Source: Paraburkholderia franconis
GTDB taxonomy: Bacteria; Pseudomonadota; Gammaproteobacteria; Burkholderiales; Burkholderiaceae
DNA length: 57,910 nt
Assembly: GCF_009362735.1 (NCBI RefSeq)
Contig: NZ_WHNP01000049.1
Location: forward strand, 1-57,910
Direction of reading: 5' to 3'
The translations under genes and the position numbers were made by a program. Position 1 is the first letter of the stretch. The number at the start of each line of letters is the position of its first letter. Below are positions 23,766-33,945 of the stretch, piece after piece. The notes below the pieces were generated by a model. That model made no database searches and was not told the origin of the DNA. It saw only the letters and a program-made list of their open reading frames with translations.

Positions 23766-25392
23766 TTAGCGGTTGAAAACCCAGTAATCGCTCCCGTTCC
23801 GCGTCTTGTGTGAGAGGCCGAACCGTTTGCTGGGCCGCGTGTCGGCTTGGATGATGTAGTAGAGATCCGAGAGGATCGCGCCGGTCGCCGACATACGAGT
23901 GGCCCGTCAAATCCATATCGAGATTGGTTACGTCGATCGTCCCGATCCCCTTCAGCAGCACCACATTCTCGCCGGAGTCCCGGCCCGCGAGCCGCCACGC
24001 ACCAGCACGCGTAAAGACTCCCGTAGACGCGCACCTATCGGAAAGCGGCCCCTGTCAAAGAATCCGTATCACATTCAACGAGCGCCGTCAGGCGGTACAG
24101 GAGTGATACGACACGAGCCGGCCAGTCACGCGGAAATCAGCGAAAACTGAACAGGGAAACCGGCGGCCGCCGCAGCGCGGCCACCGTTTCACAGAGCGCG
24201 CCGCACTGATTGACGGATGCGGCCACTTTCGTTGTGCAGCTCAACGGGCACCATTTTGGAGCCGCTATTTTCCTCTGTATCATCCAATCGCGATCAGACC
24301 GGGCGCGATCTGATTGACGAAAACATCGGTGTCGATTTCCGGCGCAGCAAGCACCACCTCACGCAGCCGGTAGGCCTCGTCCGGGTGGTTGCGGGCAAAG
24401 CTCACCAGGGCGCGCGTCAAGCCGCGCTTGCCCATGCTGTACGCGATGACATACAGATAGGCACTCGGCGAGGCCGAGAGGACCCCCATGACGAACTGCT
24501 CGATGTCGCCCTCGGCGCGTTCGATCGACTGCTCGTCCTCGAAATAGCAAATTGGCCTATCCCGCGACGGCCATGAAGAATACCGGTGCGCCCGCGAAGT
24601 CAAGGTCGTACGCCATCTGCGCGGTGCGCATCGCCGCGTCCTCAAAGCTGACGTTGTAGCCGTGAATGAACAGCAGCACGCTCAGCGTCCACGCGTTTAA
24701 TGCCTTCGTGCGCATTCCCGCGCGGAACTGCTCGTATGGGCCAAGCGCAACTTGAAGGATCGACACGTCGCGGTCGGGGTCACCGTGAAACTCCATCCGC
24801 AGCACGGACGGCGACTCAATGGCGGCGGTTCCATGATTGCGCGGGATGCTGACATCCACGCTGAGTTACGGTTGGCGCATAGTCACTCGTGAATTGCGGC
24901 GGACCATCTGTCGGAGCGGATACGACCCGGTCCGTGCCGAAGAATACGCGCACGACGTCGTAGCGGCCGTTCGCTCCTGTCCGCTTTGGCGCCACTTTCG
25001 GCCGGACCGGCTGCGCGTGCGTGCCCGTAAGTGTAAAGCCGCGGAGAAGATCGTTGTTTGGTCTAGGTCCGGACGTAATGTCGTTGGTGACGGATGCGGG
25101 GGCGCCAGAAGCGGGCGGCCCGGAAACAGGGGGCACTCTGCGTGCCCGAGCCCTTCACCGCGCCTGCGCCCGACAGTTCGTTCGTGATGTCCCAGAGGCC
25201 GCTTTCGCGTCCCCGGTTGGGGACGTAGTTCTTTCCCTTTCGCGGCACGAACGTGGTGCCCGAGAGAGAGTTGCTTAGCACGCCATTCACCAGAAAGTCC
25301 GGATTGAGCGTGCCCCGGTTTGTGTTCATGCTTTGTGCGCAGCCGTCTGTCAGGAGCAGTGCGAGACATAGTGCCGCAATTCCCCGGACCAT
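23766..25392 (-). pseudogene. Alpha/beta-hydrolase (DUF900-like) lipoprotein, multiply frameshifted
   Basis: The remains of one gene are spread over several frames. The N-terminus (MVRGIAALCLALLLTDGCAQ) has a lipoprotein signal ending in DGC. Later pieces are RYDVVRVFFGTDRVV, then VLLFIHGYNVSFEDAAMRTA, then CYFEDEQSIERAEGDIEQFV with the nucleophile elbow IAYSMGKRG, then REVVLAAPEIDTDVFVNQ. The last pieces are DLTGHSYVGD and ILSDLYYIIQADTRPSKRFG. The family usually has AHSMG; here His is Tyr. I count at least five frame changes between 25392 and the terminal TAA at 23766-23768, so the gene is dead. The intact family is a secreted esterase/hydrolase of unknown substrate. Confidence 0.75.
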
Positions 25393-25653
25393 CGCTGTCT
25401 CCCTGCGCCACGCCTGCCTCTCGGACCGGCGTGAGGTTGCCGCAGCGGCGCTCGCTGCTATCAACATAGGAAAAATCGCCTGCGCTGCAAGTACAAACAG
25501 TGGTGCCGACCACACAACAATCGCCGCATCTGATAACCGCAGTTATCACGAATGCCGTTTTTCGTTGTCAGTTCAGGAACTGGATGATAGGATGCGTCCA
25601 AGTGATTGATTGACAAGAATAATTTCCGGTCCGCGAGGCCGCGCACCACCAAT

Positions 25654-25929
25654 ATGGCCGCCCGAACGCACCTGATTCCCAGCTATGACTACGCCCGGCT
25701 GACCGCGCGCACCGAACATGAACTGCACGAATTCATCGCGCGCGAGGCCACGCGCGCCGGCAGGCGCCGCCTGCACCACGACTTCGCGCTGGGCGCGCTG
25801 GGCGCGCTGGCCCTGTGGTTCAGCCTGGCAAGGGGGCTGGTGGGACCGGAGGACACCGCGGGCCGCGCACGGTTCGCCGCCGACCACGACAGACTGGCAG
25901 GTCTGATCCGGGACGGCTTCACCCACTGA
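25654..25929 (+). CDS. Small hypothetical protein upstream of the integrase
   Basis: A 91-aa protein, MAARTHLIPSYDYARLTART, with helices HELHEFIAREATRAGRRRLH and a hydrophobic stretch FALGALGALALWFSLARGLV that could be one membrane span. It ends in GFTH, 11 nt before the integrase start, so the two are probably co-transcribed. The frame is open from 25606 through a TTG, but the ATG at 25654 is a better start. No family recognised. Confidence 0.5.
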   Translation: MAARTHLIPSYDYARLTARTEHELHEFIAREATRAGRRRLHHDFALGALGALALWFSLARGLVGPEDTAGRARFAADHDRLAGLIRDGFTH

Positions 25930-25940
25930 GGCGACGACCG

Positions 25941-27857
25941 ATGCGACTCACCCGGCAGCACTTCACGCTGTACCGCGGCTACCTCGATGGTGTGTCCGTC
26001 GAGCAGCTGCACCGCAGTTATGGCGACGCGGCGACCGACGTACGCGCGACACGGCGGCTCATCGCGACACTGCGCGATGCGCTGGCCGCCGCTGCGCGAC
26101 GCGCGCGCGACACCGAGGCGGCTCACCTGCTGCGCCTGAAACCCGGCAGCATTCCGGCAGCCGACCTGCATGGCCGCGATGACGTTCCGACGCTGGAGGC
26201 GTACCGCGAGCAGGTGGACCCGGACTGCGTCTATGGCGAAGCGGAACTGCTCGAGCTGTACCGTGCCGACTTCCCGCCTGCGGCGTCGCCGCGCGTCGAC
26301 CGGAAAATCGTCCGCAATGCACGGCTGCGTGCGCGTCAGACTGCGGCGCTCGCCCGCATGGAATCAACCCTCGCCGAGGCGCCCATCCCTGACCACCCGC
26401 TCGACGGCTGGTTCGAGCCCGCAGTCGCCGCCCGCCTCGCCGCGGCGGGGCAGACCACGCTCGCCGATCTGCTCACGCTGATCCGCCAGCGGCGGCAGCG
26501 CTGGTACACCGCCGTGCCCCGGCTCGGGCCCAAGGGCGCGCAGCGCATTACGGCCTGGCTTGCGCTGCATGCCGGGTCAGTGGGCGAGCTTCCGCCGCTC
26601 GCGCTCACGCCGCGCCGGCAGTTCCCGGCGGGCCATCCCGCACTCGCGCGACCACCCCGGTTGGGGACATCAGTCGACGTCGTGCCGCTGGAATCGCTGC
26701 GGGTCCCATCGGAACTGGATGGCTCGCACGGTCTCAATCGGGCGCCGCTGCCTGCACATCAGGCGACAATCACGACCGATCTGGACGCCATTCAGGCCTG
26801 GATAGCGATCGCCGGCGCCCGCAGTGCGCACACCGCGCGGGCCTATCGGCGCGAGGCAGAACGCCTGCTGCTGTGGACCCTGATGGTCAAGGGCAAGCCG
26901 GTGTCGTCGCTGCATGCGGAGGATGTCGGCGAGTACGTCAACGGCTTTCTGGCAGATCCGCAGCCGGCAAAGCGGTGGATCGGCAACGGCAAGGCAGAAC
27001 GGTTCGATCCCGCGTGGCGGCCCTTTGCCAAGCCGCTGCCGGAAAACAGCCGTGAAATCGCCCGCAAGCTGCTGTCGGCCATGTTCAACTGGCTGGTCGG
27101 GCAGCAATACCTGCGGGTCAACCCGTTCCACGACCTTCCGAAGGTCGGCAGCGCGAGGCCGGCGCTCGACGCAACGGGACGCACACTGACGCACGCGCAG
27201 TGGCGCCTTGTGCTGCAGACGGTCAGCCGGCCAGCCCCCTCGCCGGCGGAGCAGCGCGACCATTTCGCGCTGCTGCTCGCCTATGCGACGGGACTGCGCC
27301 GCGCGGAACTGGTCGCCGCGACCACGGGCGCCCTGTCCCGCAAGGTCCTCGACGCCGCGCTGGATGACGCCTGGGCGCTGCAGGTGGAAGGCAAGGGCCG
27401 GCGCGCACGTCAGGTGCCGATACCGCACCGGCTGATGGACGCGCTCTCGCGCACGCTGCAGCGCCGCCCGACCCCGCTCACGCTCGAGACCGCACCCGGC
27501 GCGACGCCCCTCATCGCCCACCTGAAAACGGGCCTGCCGCTGACGCCAGACGCGCTGGCGCGTCTGTACAAGCGGATTTTCGAACGCGCAGCGCAGCAGC
27601 TGGAGGGCGCCAATCCGGGGGCCGCGACCGAACTACGACGCGCCAGCACCCGCTGGTTGCGCCACACGCACGCCAACCACGCGCTCGATGCGGGCAGCAA
27701 TCTGCGCGACGTTCAGTCGGGGCTGGGACACGCGAGTCTGGCGACCACCACTTGCTATACGAAGGGCGACGCGGCGCGGCAGTACCGGGCGGTCGAGCGG
27801 TTTTTTAATGCGGCGCTAGACGGGTCCGCGGTCCATCGCCGACCTGATCAGACATAA
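25941..27857 (+). CDS. Tyrosine recombinase / phage-type integrase with long N-terminus
   Basis: A 638-aa site-specific recombinase. Start ATG at 25941 with GAGGCGA upstream. Residues 1-250 are an N-terminal extension (RLTRQHFTLYRGYLDGVSVE; PRLGPKGAQRITAWLALHAG resembles a helix-hairpin-helix) seen in Burkholderia integrases of the DUF3701 type. Residues 290-400 form the SAM-like core-binding domain. The catalytic part has YATGLRRAELV (first Arg), WLRHTHANHALDAG (Arg and His box) and TTTCYTKGDAARQY (nucleophilic Tyr). All key residues are present, so it may be active. No attachment site could be recognised. Confidence 0.88.
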   Translation: MRLTRQHFTLYRGYLDGVSVEQLHRSYGDAATDVRATRRLIATLRDALAAAARRARDTEAAHLLRLKPGSIPAADLHGRDDVPTLEAYREQVDPDCVYGEAELLELYRADFPPAASPRVDRKIVRNARLRARQTAALARMESTLAEAPIPDHPLDGWFEPAVAARLAAAGQTTLADLLTLIRQRRQRWYTAVPRLGPKGAQRITAWLALHAGSVGELPPLALTPRRQFPAGHPALARPPRLGTSVDVVPLESLRVPSELDGSHGLNRAPLPAHQATITTDLDAIQAWIAIAGARSAHTARAYRREAERLLLWTLMVKGKPVSSLHAEDVGEYVNGFLADPQPAKRWIGNGKAERFDPAWRPFAKPLPENSREIARKLLSAMFNWLVGQQYLRVNPFHDLPKVGSARPALDATGRTLTHAQWRLVLQTVSRPAPSPAEQRDHFALLLAYATGLRRAELVAATTGALSRKVLDAALDDAWALQVEGKGRRARQVPIPHRLMDALSRTLQRRPTPLTLETAPGATPLIAHLKTGLPLTPDALARLYKRIFERAAQQLEGANPGAATELRRASTRWLRHTHANHALDAGSNLRDVQSGLGHASLATTTCYTKGDAARQYRAVERFFNAALDGSAVHRRPDQT

Positions 27858-29218
27858 GCCGCTGTCAGAGACCGCCCGTCTGAAGGACCTCCCGGGTGCC
27901 GGGGACAAACGGGCACGAGTGCGATTGCGTTGTCCCTGCCTTGCGCGACCGAAACGCAAGATAGGGCGAAATTCGTGAAAGGACTGGAAAGTCCGTGAGA
28001 CGCAAGACTCAGGCTCCGATCCGGCATTGCACCATGCACTGGCCGCTCGCGGACAAGCCCACTCAAAAGTGCTTCTCATCAGTGTAAGCTCGAACTGGGC
28101 AGACCATCCAGCGGCTCACAAATCTGCAGATCATATCGGCTACTTCCTTCGCGTCGGCGCGGCACGAGCGCTGACCGTGACGAACGCCCTGAATGCGTGA
28201 GTGTTCTAATTAGAACACTGGGGTCCGCTGCCAATCATCAAGCCTGATACCTGAAAAGAACGCTTGCGAGTGTTCTAAATAGAACAGGTGCGCGGCCACG
28301 CCTCGAACCGTGGTTGTGCGACGCTGCGCACGACCATCCCACCTGGCAGAGTCGTACAACGCTCGATGGCCGATATCCACGTGATCAGGCACGCGGGGCG
28401 TTGCCGAGACTTGGAGTACAACAGGTCCGTTCGCTCCTACGCTGGCTGACTGCTGACCCAGCGTTACGGCTTCGCCGACGACGCGCGATCGGGTGGGACG
28501 TCACCCGCGGTGATGATGAGTACGGTGTTGCAACCCTCGCAACCCCCAAATCAACGCTGCAGAACTAATATGCGCTGCTGAAGTCCTACAGGCACACGGC
28601 GAGCAAGGACATTCTGCGCGTGTTCTAATTAGAACGCCGAAGGTGGGCGGCAACCCAGCGACTTGGGTTGTTCGAATTAGAACACTTCCCGTCGGGTTTG
28701 GCCGCTTCAATCGCGGCAGTTCGCATGGGCCACATCTCCCTTGCGCAGCGCCGTAGCACCGCTTGGGATTCGTCGAGGGACAGGGCGCTGCGCTGAGAAA
28801 CGTGGCATCTCCTGGCGGATGAGGAGTGCAGATTGCCGCTGCCGCGCCGCGTCTTTCGCCTATCGGACGGGAAATGCCTTGTGAGACGTAGCGGGCTCGG
28901 ATCGCGGCGCCGCTTTAACCTGTGTCCCGACCGGCATTCCGTCGACCTGCCATCTGACGTATCGCCGTGCCATCGAGCCGAGTTCCGGGCAAGCAGTCAC
29001 CGGCTCAGGCTCAGTGTTACATCAACGAGGGACTTATGACGTGCTCACTTCAGCGCACCCCTCATGCGATACATTCTTGTCCTTATACTAGCGGGCGCAG
29101 CGCATGAACTAGTCACGAGCGAGGATGTGAGACAGGTGCGAGCCCGCGTCGTTGTTCCGCCCGGCACGCCTGCTTACCATGACCCCACCCCCACCGCACA
29201 TGTATCGGACAACGCGGC
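27858..29218. other. 1.36-kb non-coding region, centromere-like
   Basis: No convincing gene on either strand between the integrase and parB. Short frames (such as 28833-29039) lack ribosome sites and family features. The region holds four copies of a GTTCTAATTAGAAC-type palindrome (described separately). The remainder shows no other repeat that I could find by eye. Confidence 0.6.
28201..28684. repeat. Four palindromic parS-like sites
   Basis: The perfect palindrome GTGTTCTAATTAGAACAC is at 28201-28218. Variants are TGTTCTAAATAGAACA at 28271-28286, GTTCTAATTAGAAC at 28622-28635 (inside GTGTTCTAATTAGAACGC), and TGTTCGAATTAGAACA at 28669-28684. Centres are about 69, 350 and 48 bp apart. Several 16-18-bp palindromes at one edge of a parAB operon are the usual arrangement of ParB-binding centromere sites, and the GTT...AAC ends recall those of secondary replicons in Burkholderia. 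ParB binding is inferred. Confidence 0.7.
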
Positions 29219-30196
29219 TCACTCCGGCCGGATCGAAAACATCTTCCCGATGTGCTCTCGAAGCTCGCTCTCCTGCTCCTCCGTCATGACCCCGGCCTTG
29301 AACTTGAACGTCAACCCCTTGACATCCTTCGTGATACTGCCGGCCTGGACCTTGCCAGCAAAGATTTTCAAGATGCTTCGTCCGCCCGCGTCGCTCGGCG
29401 CGAGACCGCGCGACACCTGCGCCGTGATGGAGGCCCCCACCTTCGTCTGCACCAGGTCACCACCGAGCACGAGCGGCCATAACTCCTTCAGTGCCTTCAA
29501 TCCCGCCTCTCCCGTCTTCTTCAGGACATTCGCGATATCCTGAGCCGAATTCGCACCCAGCACGGACGGATTCAGGTCCAGGTCCCGCTTGACAAAGTCA
29601 GGCAAGTCATCGAATGCCAGGAATTTGTAGAGTTCGTTGCGGGTTACGCCCATCACTTCCGCTAGGCGGGTACGATTCGGAAATTCGCTCTCCGCGCGAC
29701 GGACCGCAATTGCAATCTCATAGTCTGAGAGATCGTCGCGGGTGACGTTTTCCATGAGTGCGAAGGCCGCCATGTCCTCGTCGGAGCACTCTATAACGAC
29801 ACCGCGGATGCTTTCCCGGTTGAGAAGCTTGTGCGCACGCCAGCGCCGCTCACCAGCAACCAGCTGGAATGTCTCCCCAACCCGGCGGACAGTGACGGCT
29901 TGTAGCAAGCCAGCCTCGGCAATCGAGCGGGCCAGTTCCGAGAGCTTCGCCTCGTTGAATTGTCGACGCGGCTGCCAGGGATTCGGTACGATGGTGCTTA
30001 CCGCGATCTCCGTATCGACGCCCTTCGACTCCAGCTCCTGGATACGCAGTTGGGCCGCAGCAAGCGCGCTCGTGATGCCAGGCATTGTTTGCGGTCCCCG
30101 ACCGCCTTTGTCCTTCTTGCCCCCATCCTTAAAGTCAGCAGGCGTTGGCAGGTTGGCCGTCTTTGCCATCAGCTGTTCGCGGATGTTATTGCTCAT
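29219..30196 (-). CDS. parB: ParB partition protein
   Basis: A 325-aa DNA-binding CTPase-type partition protein. The ATG at 30196 overlaps the parA stop (ATGA), with GAAGGAG upstream. The N-terminal nuclease-like domain has VSTIVPNPWQPRRQFNEAKL and box II VAGERRWRAHKLL. The HTH is TRLAEVMGVTRNELYKFLAF. The C-terminal domain (GRSILKIFAGKVQAGSITKD) probably dimerises. It should load on the palindromes at 28201-28684, about 0.5 kb beyond its 3' end. Adjacent parA and rep genes indicate the main partition system of the plasmid. Confidence 0.92.
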   Translation of the reverse strand: MSNNIREQLMAKTANLPTPADFKDGGKKDKGGRGPQTMPGITSALAAAQLRIQELESKGVDTEIAVSTIVPNPWQPRRQFNEAKLSELARSIAEAGLLQAVTVRRVGETFQLVAGERRWRAHKLLNRESIRGVVIECSDEDMAAFALMENVTRDDLSDYEIAIAVRRAESEFPNRTRLAEVMGVTRNELYKFLAFDDLPDFVKRDLDLNPSVLGANSAQDIANVLKKTGEAGLKALKELWPLVLGGDLVQTKVGASITAQVSRGLAPSDAGGRSILKIFAGKVQAGSITKDVKGLTFKFKAGVMTEEQESELREHIGKMFSIRPE

Positions 30197-31404
30197 GCCG
30201 ACTCCTTCCAGGATTTCACAAACATGTCGTCCAGCCATCGCGCGTACTGCATCATAGGCTGCCTGACACGCTGTAACGACTTGGCCGTCGAATGCGTGCT
30301 GACGACATCGAGCGCCGTCGAAAATGACAGGGCTCCCCCGCTCATCACCGAACTCGATGGAATCTCAAATGGGTCAAGCCACCGCCCATAAGCACTTTGC
30401 GCCCACTGTCTGACCACTGGTGCAGACGACGTCTTCCCGTAGTCCACTTTCGACAGCAGAATGGAAATGAATTCATAGACTTTGTCTTCCTCGTACGGAA
30501 GAAAGTCTTCTGCGACGTCCGAAAACAGGCGCCAGAACGCCAGGGAGCTAATGAAGTCCAGATTCTCCGGGATCATGGGCATCACAAGTGCATCGGCCGC
30601 GAGCAGTGCGTTCAGGTTCATGTAGGACAATGATGGAGACGTATCGATCAGTATGTAGTCGTACTGCGACCGGAGCGGTTCAAGTCCCTGCCGCAGTACT
30701 GCCCAGAACCGGTATCCCTGAACTGTCTTCTGCCGGGCGGGCAGCAGAAACTCCGCGCCATACAGGAACGTATGACCCGGGATGATGTCGAGACCGTCCC
30801 AGTAAGTCGACTGCACTTTCCCACTTAGACCGCCCTCAATGTTGTGGTCATAGATGTACGGCAAGACAGTATCTTCACCGGAAATCTCCTTCTCCGCGTA
30901 CAGTCCGCAAAGTTCCGATGCAGATGCTTGCGGATCAAGGTCGATGAGAAGTACATTTCGTCCGAGCAGCGTCAGAGCCTGCGCGAGGCAGACTGTTGTT
31001 GTAGTCTTCGCAGACCCACCTTTCAATTGTGCCGTAGTGAGCACCTTGCCCTTGAAGTTGCCGTCCTCGTTTCCAAGCCGCGTCTGGTAAACGTCGGAAG
31101 CCATCTTTACCCAAGCGCGTACTTCGGGCAGGGTAAACGTCCGACTGCGACCATTGCCGTTAAGCGTCCCGGTCGGCAGACTTGCATCGTCCCTAGTCAC
31201 CAGATATTGGATTTGTTGACGCGTCAGACTGCACATTTCGGCTAGTTCGCTGATCGTGTAAATCGGCGCGACCTTGCGCGGCCGTGGTGCGAGAATCTGC
31301 TCTCGCAAGTTATCGGAGAAGGGTTCGAGATTGTCAGCGAACTCCGCTACTTCTCGAAGCGATACCTTTCGGTCTTCCATCGGTAAGGTGCCTACGTTAG
31401 CCAT
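30193..31404 (-). CDS. parA: ParA partition ATPase (type Ia, with N-terminal HTH)
   Basis: A 403-aa protein with the start at 31404 (MANVGTLPMEDRKVSL; the frame is open to 31500). Residues 45-100 form a MerR-like HTH (YTISELAEMCSLTRQQIQYL, FTLPEVRAWVKM). The deviant Walker A is LKGGSAKTTTT near residue 125, followed by VLLIDLDPQASASELCGLY and YDYILIDTSPSLSYMNLNAL. The HTH suggests ParA represses its own promoter, as in P1-type systems. The coupled parB follows by a 4-nt overlap. Confidence 0.93.
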   Translation of the reverse strand: MANVGTLPMEDRKVSLREVAEFADNLEPFSDNLREQILAPRPRKVAPIYTISELAEMCSLTRQQIQYLVTRDDASLPTGTLNGNGRSRTFTLPEVRAWVKMASDVYQTRLGNEDGNFKGKVLTTAQLKGGSAKTTTTVCLAQALTLLGRNVLLIDLDPQASASELCGLYAEKEISGEDTVLPYIYDHNIEGGLSGKVQSTYWDGLDIIPGHTFLYGAEFLLPARQKTVQGYRFWAVLRQGLEPLRSQYDYILIDTSPSLSYMNLNALLAADALVMPMIPENLDFISSLAFWRLFSDVAEDFLPYEEDKVYEFISILLSKVDYGKTSSAPVVRQWAQSAYGRWLDPFEIPSSSVMSGGALSFSTALDVVSTHSTAKSLQRVRQPMMQYARWLDDMFVKSWKESA

Positions 31405-31634
31405 TCTGCGCTTTCCCCTTGAATTGACGTCGAAGCGCAGAATACACGAATCCGCGTAAACAGGGTTGTAATCAGTCAGTTTTTTTATCTCATCCCTCAA
31501 GAACCGCCACCAAACCCCTGATTTTTCGTGACCTTTTTTGCTCGACGGCGGATCGCTTAACCACGCGCACGACGTGCCTCAGCGCGTCCGGTTTGCCGTT
31601 TCCGGTAGCTACCCGCCTCCGAAGCTGGAATCAG

Positions 31635-32007
31635 AGCACAAAAAGCACCCCGAGGGCGGTTTTTGTGCTGCGCGGCTATATGACAAAATTGTCCGTGTTT
31701 TCAAAGGCTTAGCTAACCGCATCTCGGCCAGGTTCTGCCTCCCCTTTCCTTCGTTTGTTTGGTTCTTGTAAACATAAAACCCGCAAACCAACAAACTAGG
31801 AAAAATAAATCCTTTAAAATCAATGCAATCTTGACATTCTGGGACGGTTTTTGGGATCTGTGGGACGGTTTTTGTGACCGCACAGGCGGAAAATAGGCAG
31901 GGTAGGACGTTCTTTGTGAAAACCGGGTCGCAAATTGTGATGAGTAGAGCGGGGCGGGGCTGTTTTTGTGCTCGGTTTATCAGGTCTGGTCGGGGGCGGT
32001 TTTTGTG
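31635..32007. repeat. Iteron cluster and AT-rich segment, probable replication origin
   Basis: Copies of a GGG(A/C)CGGTTTTTGTG-type iteron precede repA. Plus-orientation copies start near 31654, 31841, 31862, 31905, 31956 and 31994. An inverted copy at 31635-31650 pairs with the 31654 copy to make a hairpin. The 31841 and 31905 copies are imperfect. An AT-rich stretch (about 31760-31840) lies between the first pair and the main cluster and could be the unwinding element. This is the normal origin layout for Rep_3 iteron plasmids. I did not find a clear DnaA box. Confidence 0.75.
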
Positions 32008-32062
32008 TTGACAGGCGATACCCGGCTGATAGAGTGCCAGGGGTTGGCGCCGAACCTGACGA

Positions 32063-33469
32063 ATGGAAAATCGAACCCCTCCCGCTACCCCGCATCAGCT
32101 CGCCTTGGACATCTACGAAGACATGTCCGCGGTTGGCACACCCATTCACGAGGCGAGCAGGGACATTGGTTTTCTGCGCAACAACATTTTCACGCGGGTT
32201 GGTGGTCTGGGCATCGCCGCTCGCCGCGTGCTGGACGCGGCCTATTTCATCGTTGCCACGAAGTCGCCAGATGAACTTGTCGATGACAAGGTGTACACGT
32301 TCACGGCCGACGTCAACTACTTCAAATGGTTGATGCGATACGACAGCCGGAATCACAGCCATCTCATCGCACAGATGAGAACTGCGGCGAAGGCACGCGT
32401 GGAAATCATGACAGCGCCATCAATCGAGGAGCTGACCGAGAAAGACTCGTGGGGGACGATCAGTCTGCTGGGTGATTGCTACATCGAGCGCAACGTCGTC
32501 TGCATCCTGTTGGCCGGCAGGGTAATCAAGTATCTCATCAGCCCGTATAAGGCGCACTGGCTCAGCCTGCGTGCTTCGACCGCCTTCTCCCTGTCGCTGG
32601 CCCGTGCTATCTACGATCGGCTCATTCCATGTGAAGGTCATGGGGTGACGGAGTGGTTCGCATATGAAGAGGTCTTGGAATGGCCAGGGAAGGTCGGCGA
32701 GTCACGTAAGGAAGTCAAGGAATTCAAGAAGCGGTTTCTTGAGCCGGCAATGATTCAGCTCAATGAAGTCTCCGACTTTGAAGTGAACTGGGAACCGAAC
32801 GCGGAGCGCATGCCGCCAGAGAAACTCAAGATCCGATTTCGTTTCAGGAAGAAGCGAGGTGCAGACGCAGCACGGGCCGGCATCCAGGACGACATGTACC
32901 TCCTACTCCACAACGAGTTTGCGTTTGACACGCCAGATTTTGAGATGCTCGCCAAGAACCGCCACGTCTGGACCGATGAGCGCCTTGAGCAGGCCATCGA
33001 GTACACCCGGCACAAGTTGAACCTAGGTAAGGTGACGAAAAGCCCGAAGGGTTATCTTTTCAGGGCGCTCGACGGCAATTTCCGCCTAGGCGATGCCGAC
33101 CGGAGAATGGCGTCCATCCAGGTGAGGCAGCTGGAGGCTACCCAGAAGGAAATCCGCGGCCGTACCGCTGCAGAAGCAATGGTGCAGGCGAGCATTCAGG
33201 TCGAGGCCGAAAAGGCAACTTTCAAACTGAATTCTGAAATCAGGGCGGGCCGTGAATTCTTTGAGTCTGCTGACAGCGGCCTCCGGAGGGACCTCTTCCA
33301 TTCCTTCGTCAGCCAACGCCTCCAGCAGAGACTTATCGAAAGGCAGGGCGTATCACGGGATTTGCTTAGCCCCGACAATATTCTTTCAGTGAACCGGGTC
33401 GTCGCAGACGCATTCGGCTCGCACGTGCACGCGAAGATGAAAAGACTCCTGCCTTCGGGCCGGTCCTGA
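32063..33469 (+). CDS. repA: Rep_3-family replication initiator
   Basis: A 468-aa initiator from MENRTPPATPHQLALDIYED. Two tandem winged-helix domains are recognisable: VLDAAYFIVATKSPDELVDD with FTADVNYFKWLMRYD, and IKYLISPYKAHWLSLRASTA with FSLSLARAIYDRLIPC and ELTEKDSWGT. The C-terminal third is basic and helical. The protein is longer than the classical RepA/RepB (about 300 aa). It lies directly downstream of the iterons it should bind and is divergent from parA, the usual plasmid replication core. Confidence 0.88.
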   Translation: MENRTPPATPHQLALDIYEDMSAVGTPIHEASRDIGFLRNNIFTRVGGLGIAARRVLDAAYFIVATKSPDELVDDKVYTFTADVNYFKWLMRYDSRNHSHLIAQMRTAAKARVEIMTAPSIEELTEKDSWGTISLLGDCYIERNVVCILLAGRVIKYLISPYKAHWLSLRASTAFSLSLARAIYDRLIPCEGHGVTEWFAYEEVLEWPGKVGESRKEVKEFKKRFLEPAMIQLNEVSDFEVNWEPNAERMPPEKLKIRFRFRKKRGADAARAGIQDDMYLLLHNEFAFDTPDFEMLAKNRHVWTDERLEQAIEYTRHKLNLGKVTKSPKGYLFRALDGNFRLGDADRRMASIQVRQLEATQKEIRGRTAAEAMVQASIQVEAEKATFKLNSEIRAGREFFESADSGLRRDLFHSFVSQRLQQRLIERQGVSRDLLSPDNILSVNRVVADAFGSHVHAKMKRLLPSGRS

Positions 33470-33652
33470 CTTCGAGCGTCAATGTCTCCATACTGCCGTC
33501 ACCGTGGCGCCGATTTCGGCTCGCATGAGTGCGCGCTCCGCCCCGGGATCGCCGCCCAAGGAGCGCTTGTCAACGCCCGCACTTTTGCAGCAGATCGTAA
33601 TGACGATGTTATTGCGATCTGCTATACCGGCGTTTTCCGTCAGTGACCTGTT

Positions 33653-33945
33653 GTGACTACCGGCGATCCGGCGCCGCCGAAGCGCGAAACGCTGAACATC
33701 CAGATCCGGCACGAGGACCTCGGCCTGATTGACCGGGCCGCCAGAACGCGCGGCAAGAACCGCACCGATTTCATTCTCGACGCCGCGCGGGCGGCGGCCG
33801 AAGAGGCGCTGCTCGACCAGGTGGGATGACGGCCAGCCCCGACGCCGATGCGGCGTTACCGGCGCGGCTCGACATGCCACCGCGGCCGATTGAGCGGCTG
33901 CGCCGGACCATGCAGACGCCGGCGCCCTGGGATGCTCCCGCATGA
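33653..33945 (+). pseudogene. DUF1778-type antitoxin (TacA-like), frameshifted
   Basis: From GTG at 33653 the frame gives 58 residues (LNIQIRHEDLGLIDRAARTR, GKNRTDFILDAARAAAEEAL) and stops at 33829. The family continues for another 35 residues. That tail is present in another frame: PPRPIERLRRTMQTPAPWDA, ending in a TGA that overlaps the GNAT start codon (ATGA, 33942-33945). The first part is the ribbon-helix-helix; the missing tail is what neutralises the toxin. So the antitoxin gene is broken. Confidence 0.75.

Noticed and set aside
28201..28684. CRISPR array
   Set aside because: The repeats are short palindromes with irregular spacing and no cas genes; parS-like sites are a better explanation.
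28833..29039. 68-codon plus-strand ORF in the centromere region
   Set aside because: No ribosome site and no protein-like pattern.
31538..31771. 77-codon ORF upstream of repA
   Set aside because: Lies over the iteron hairpin and AT-rich origin; codon pattern is not protein-like.
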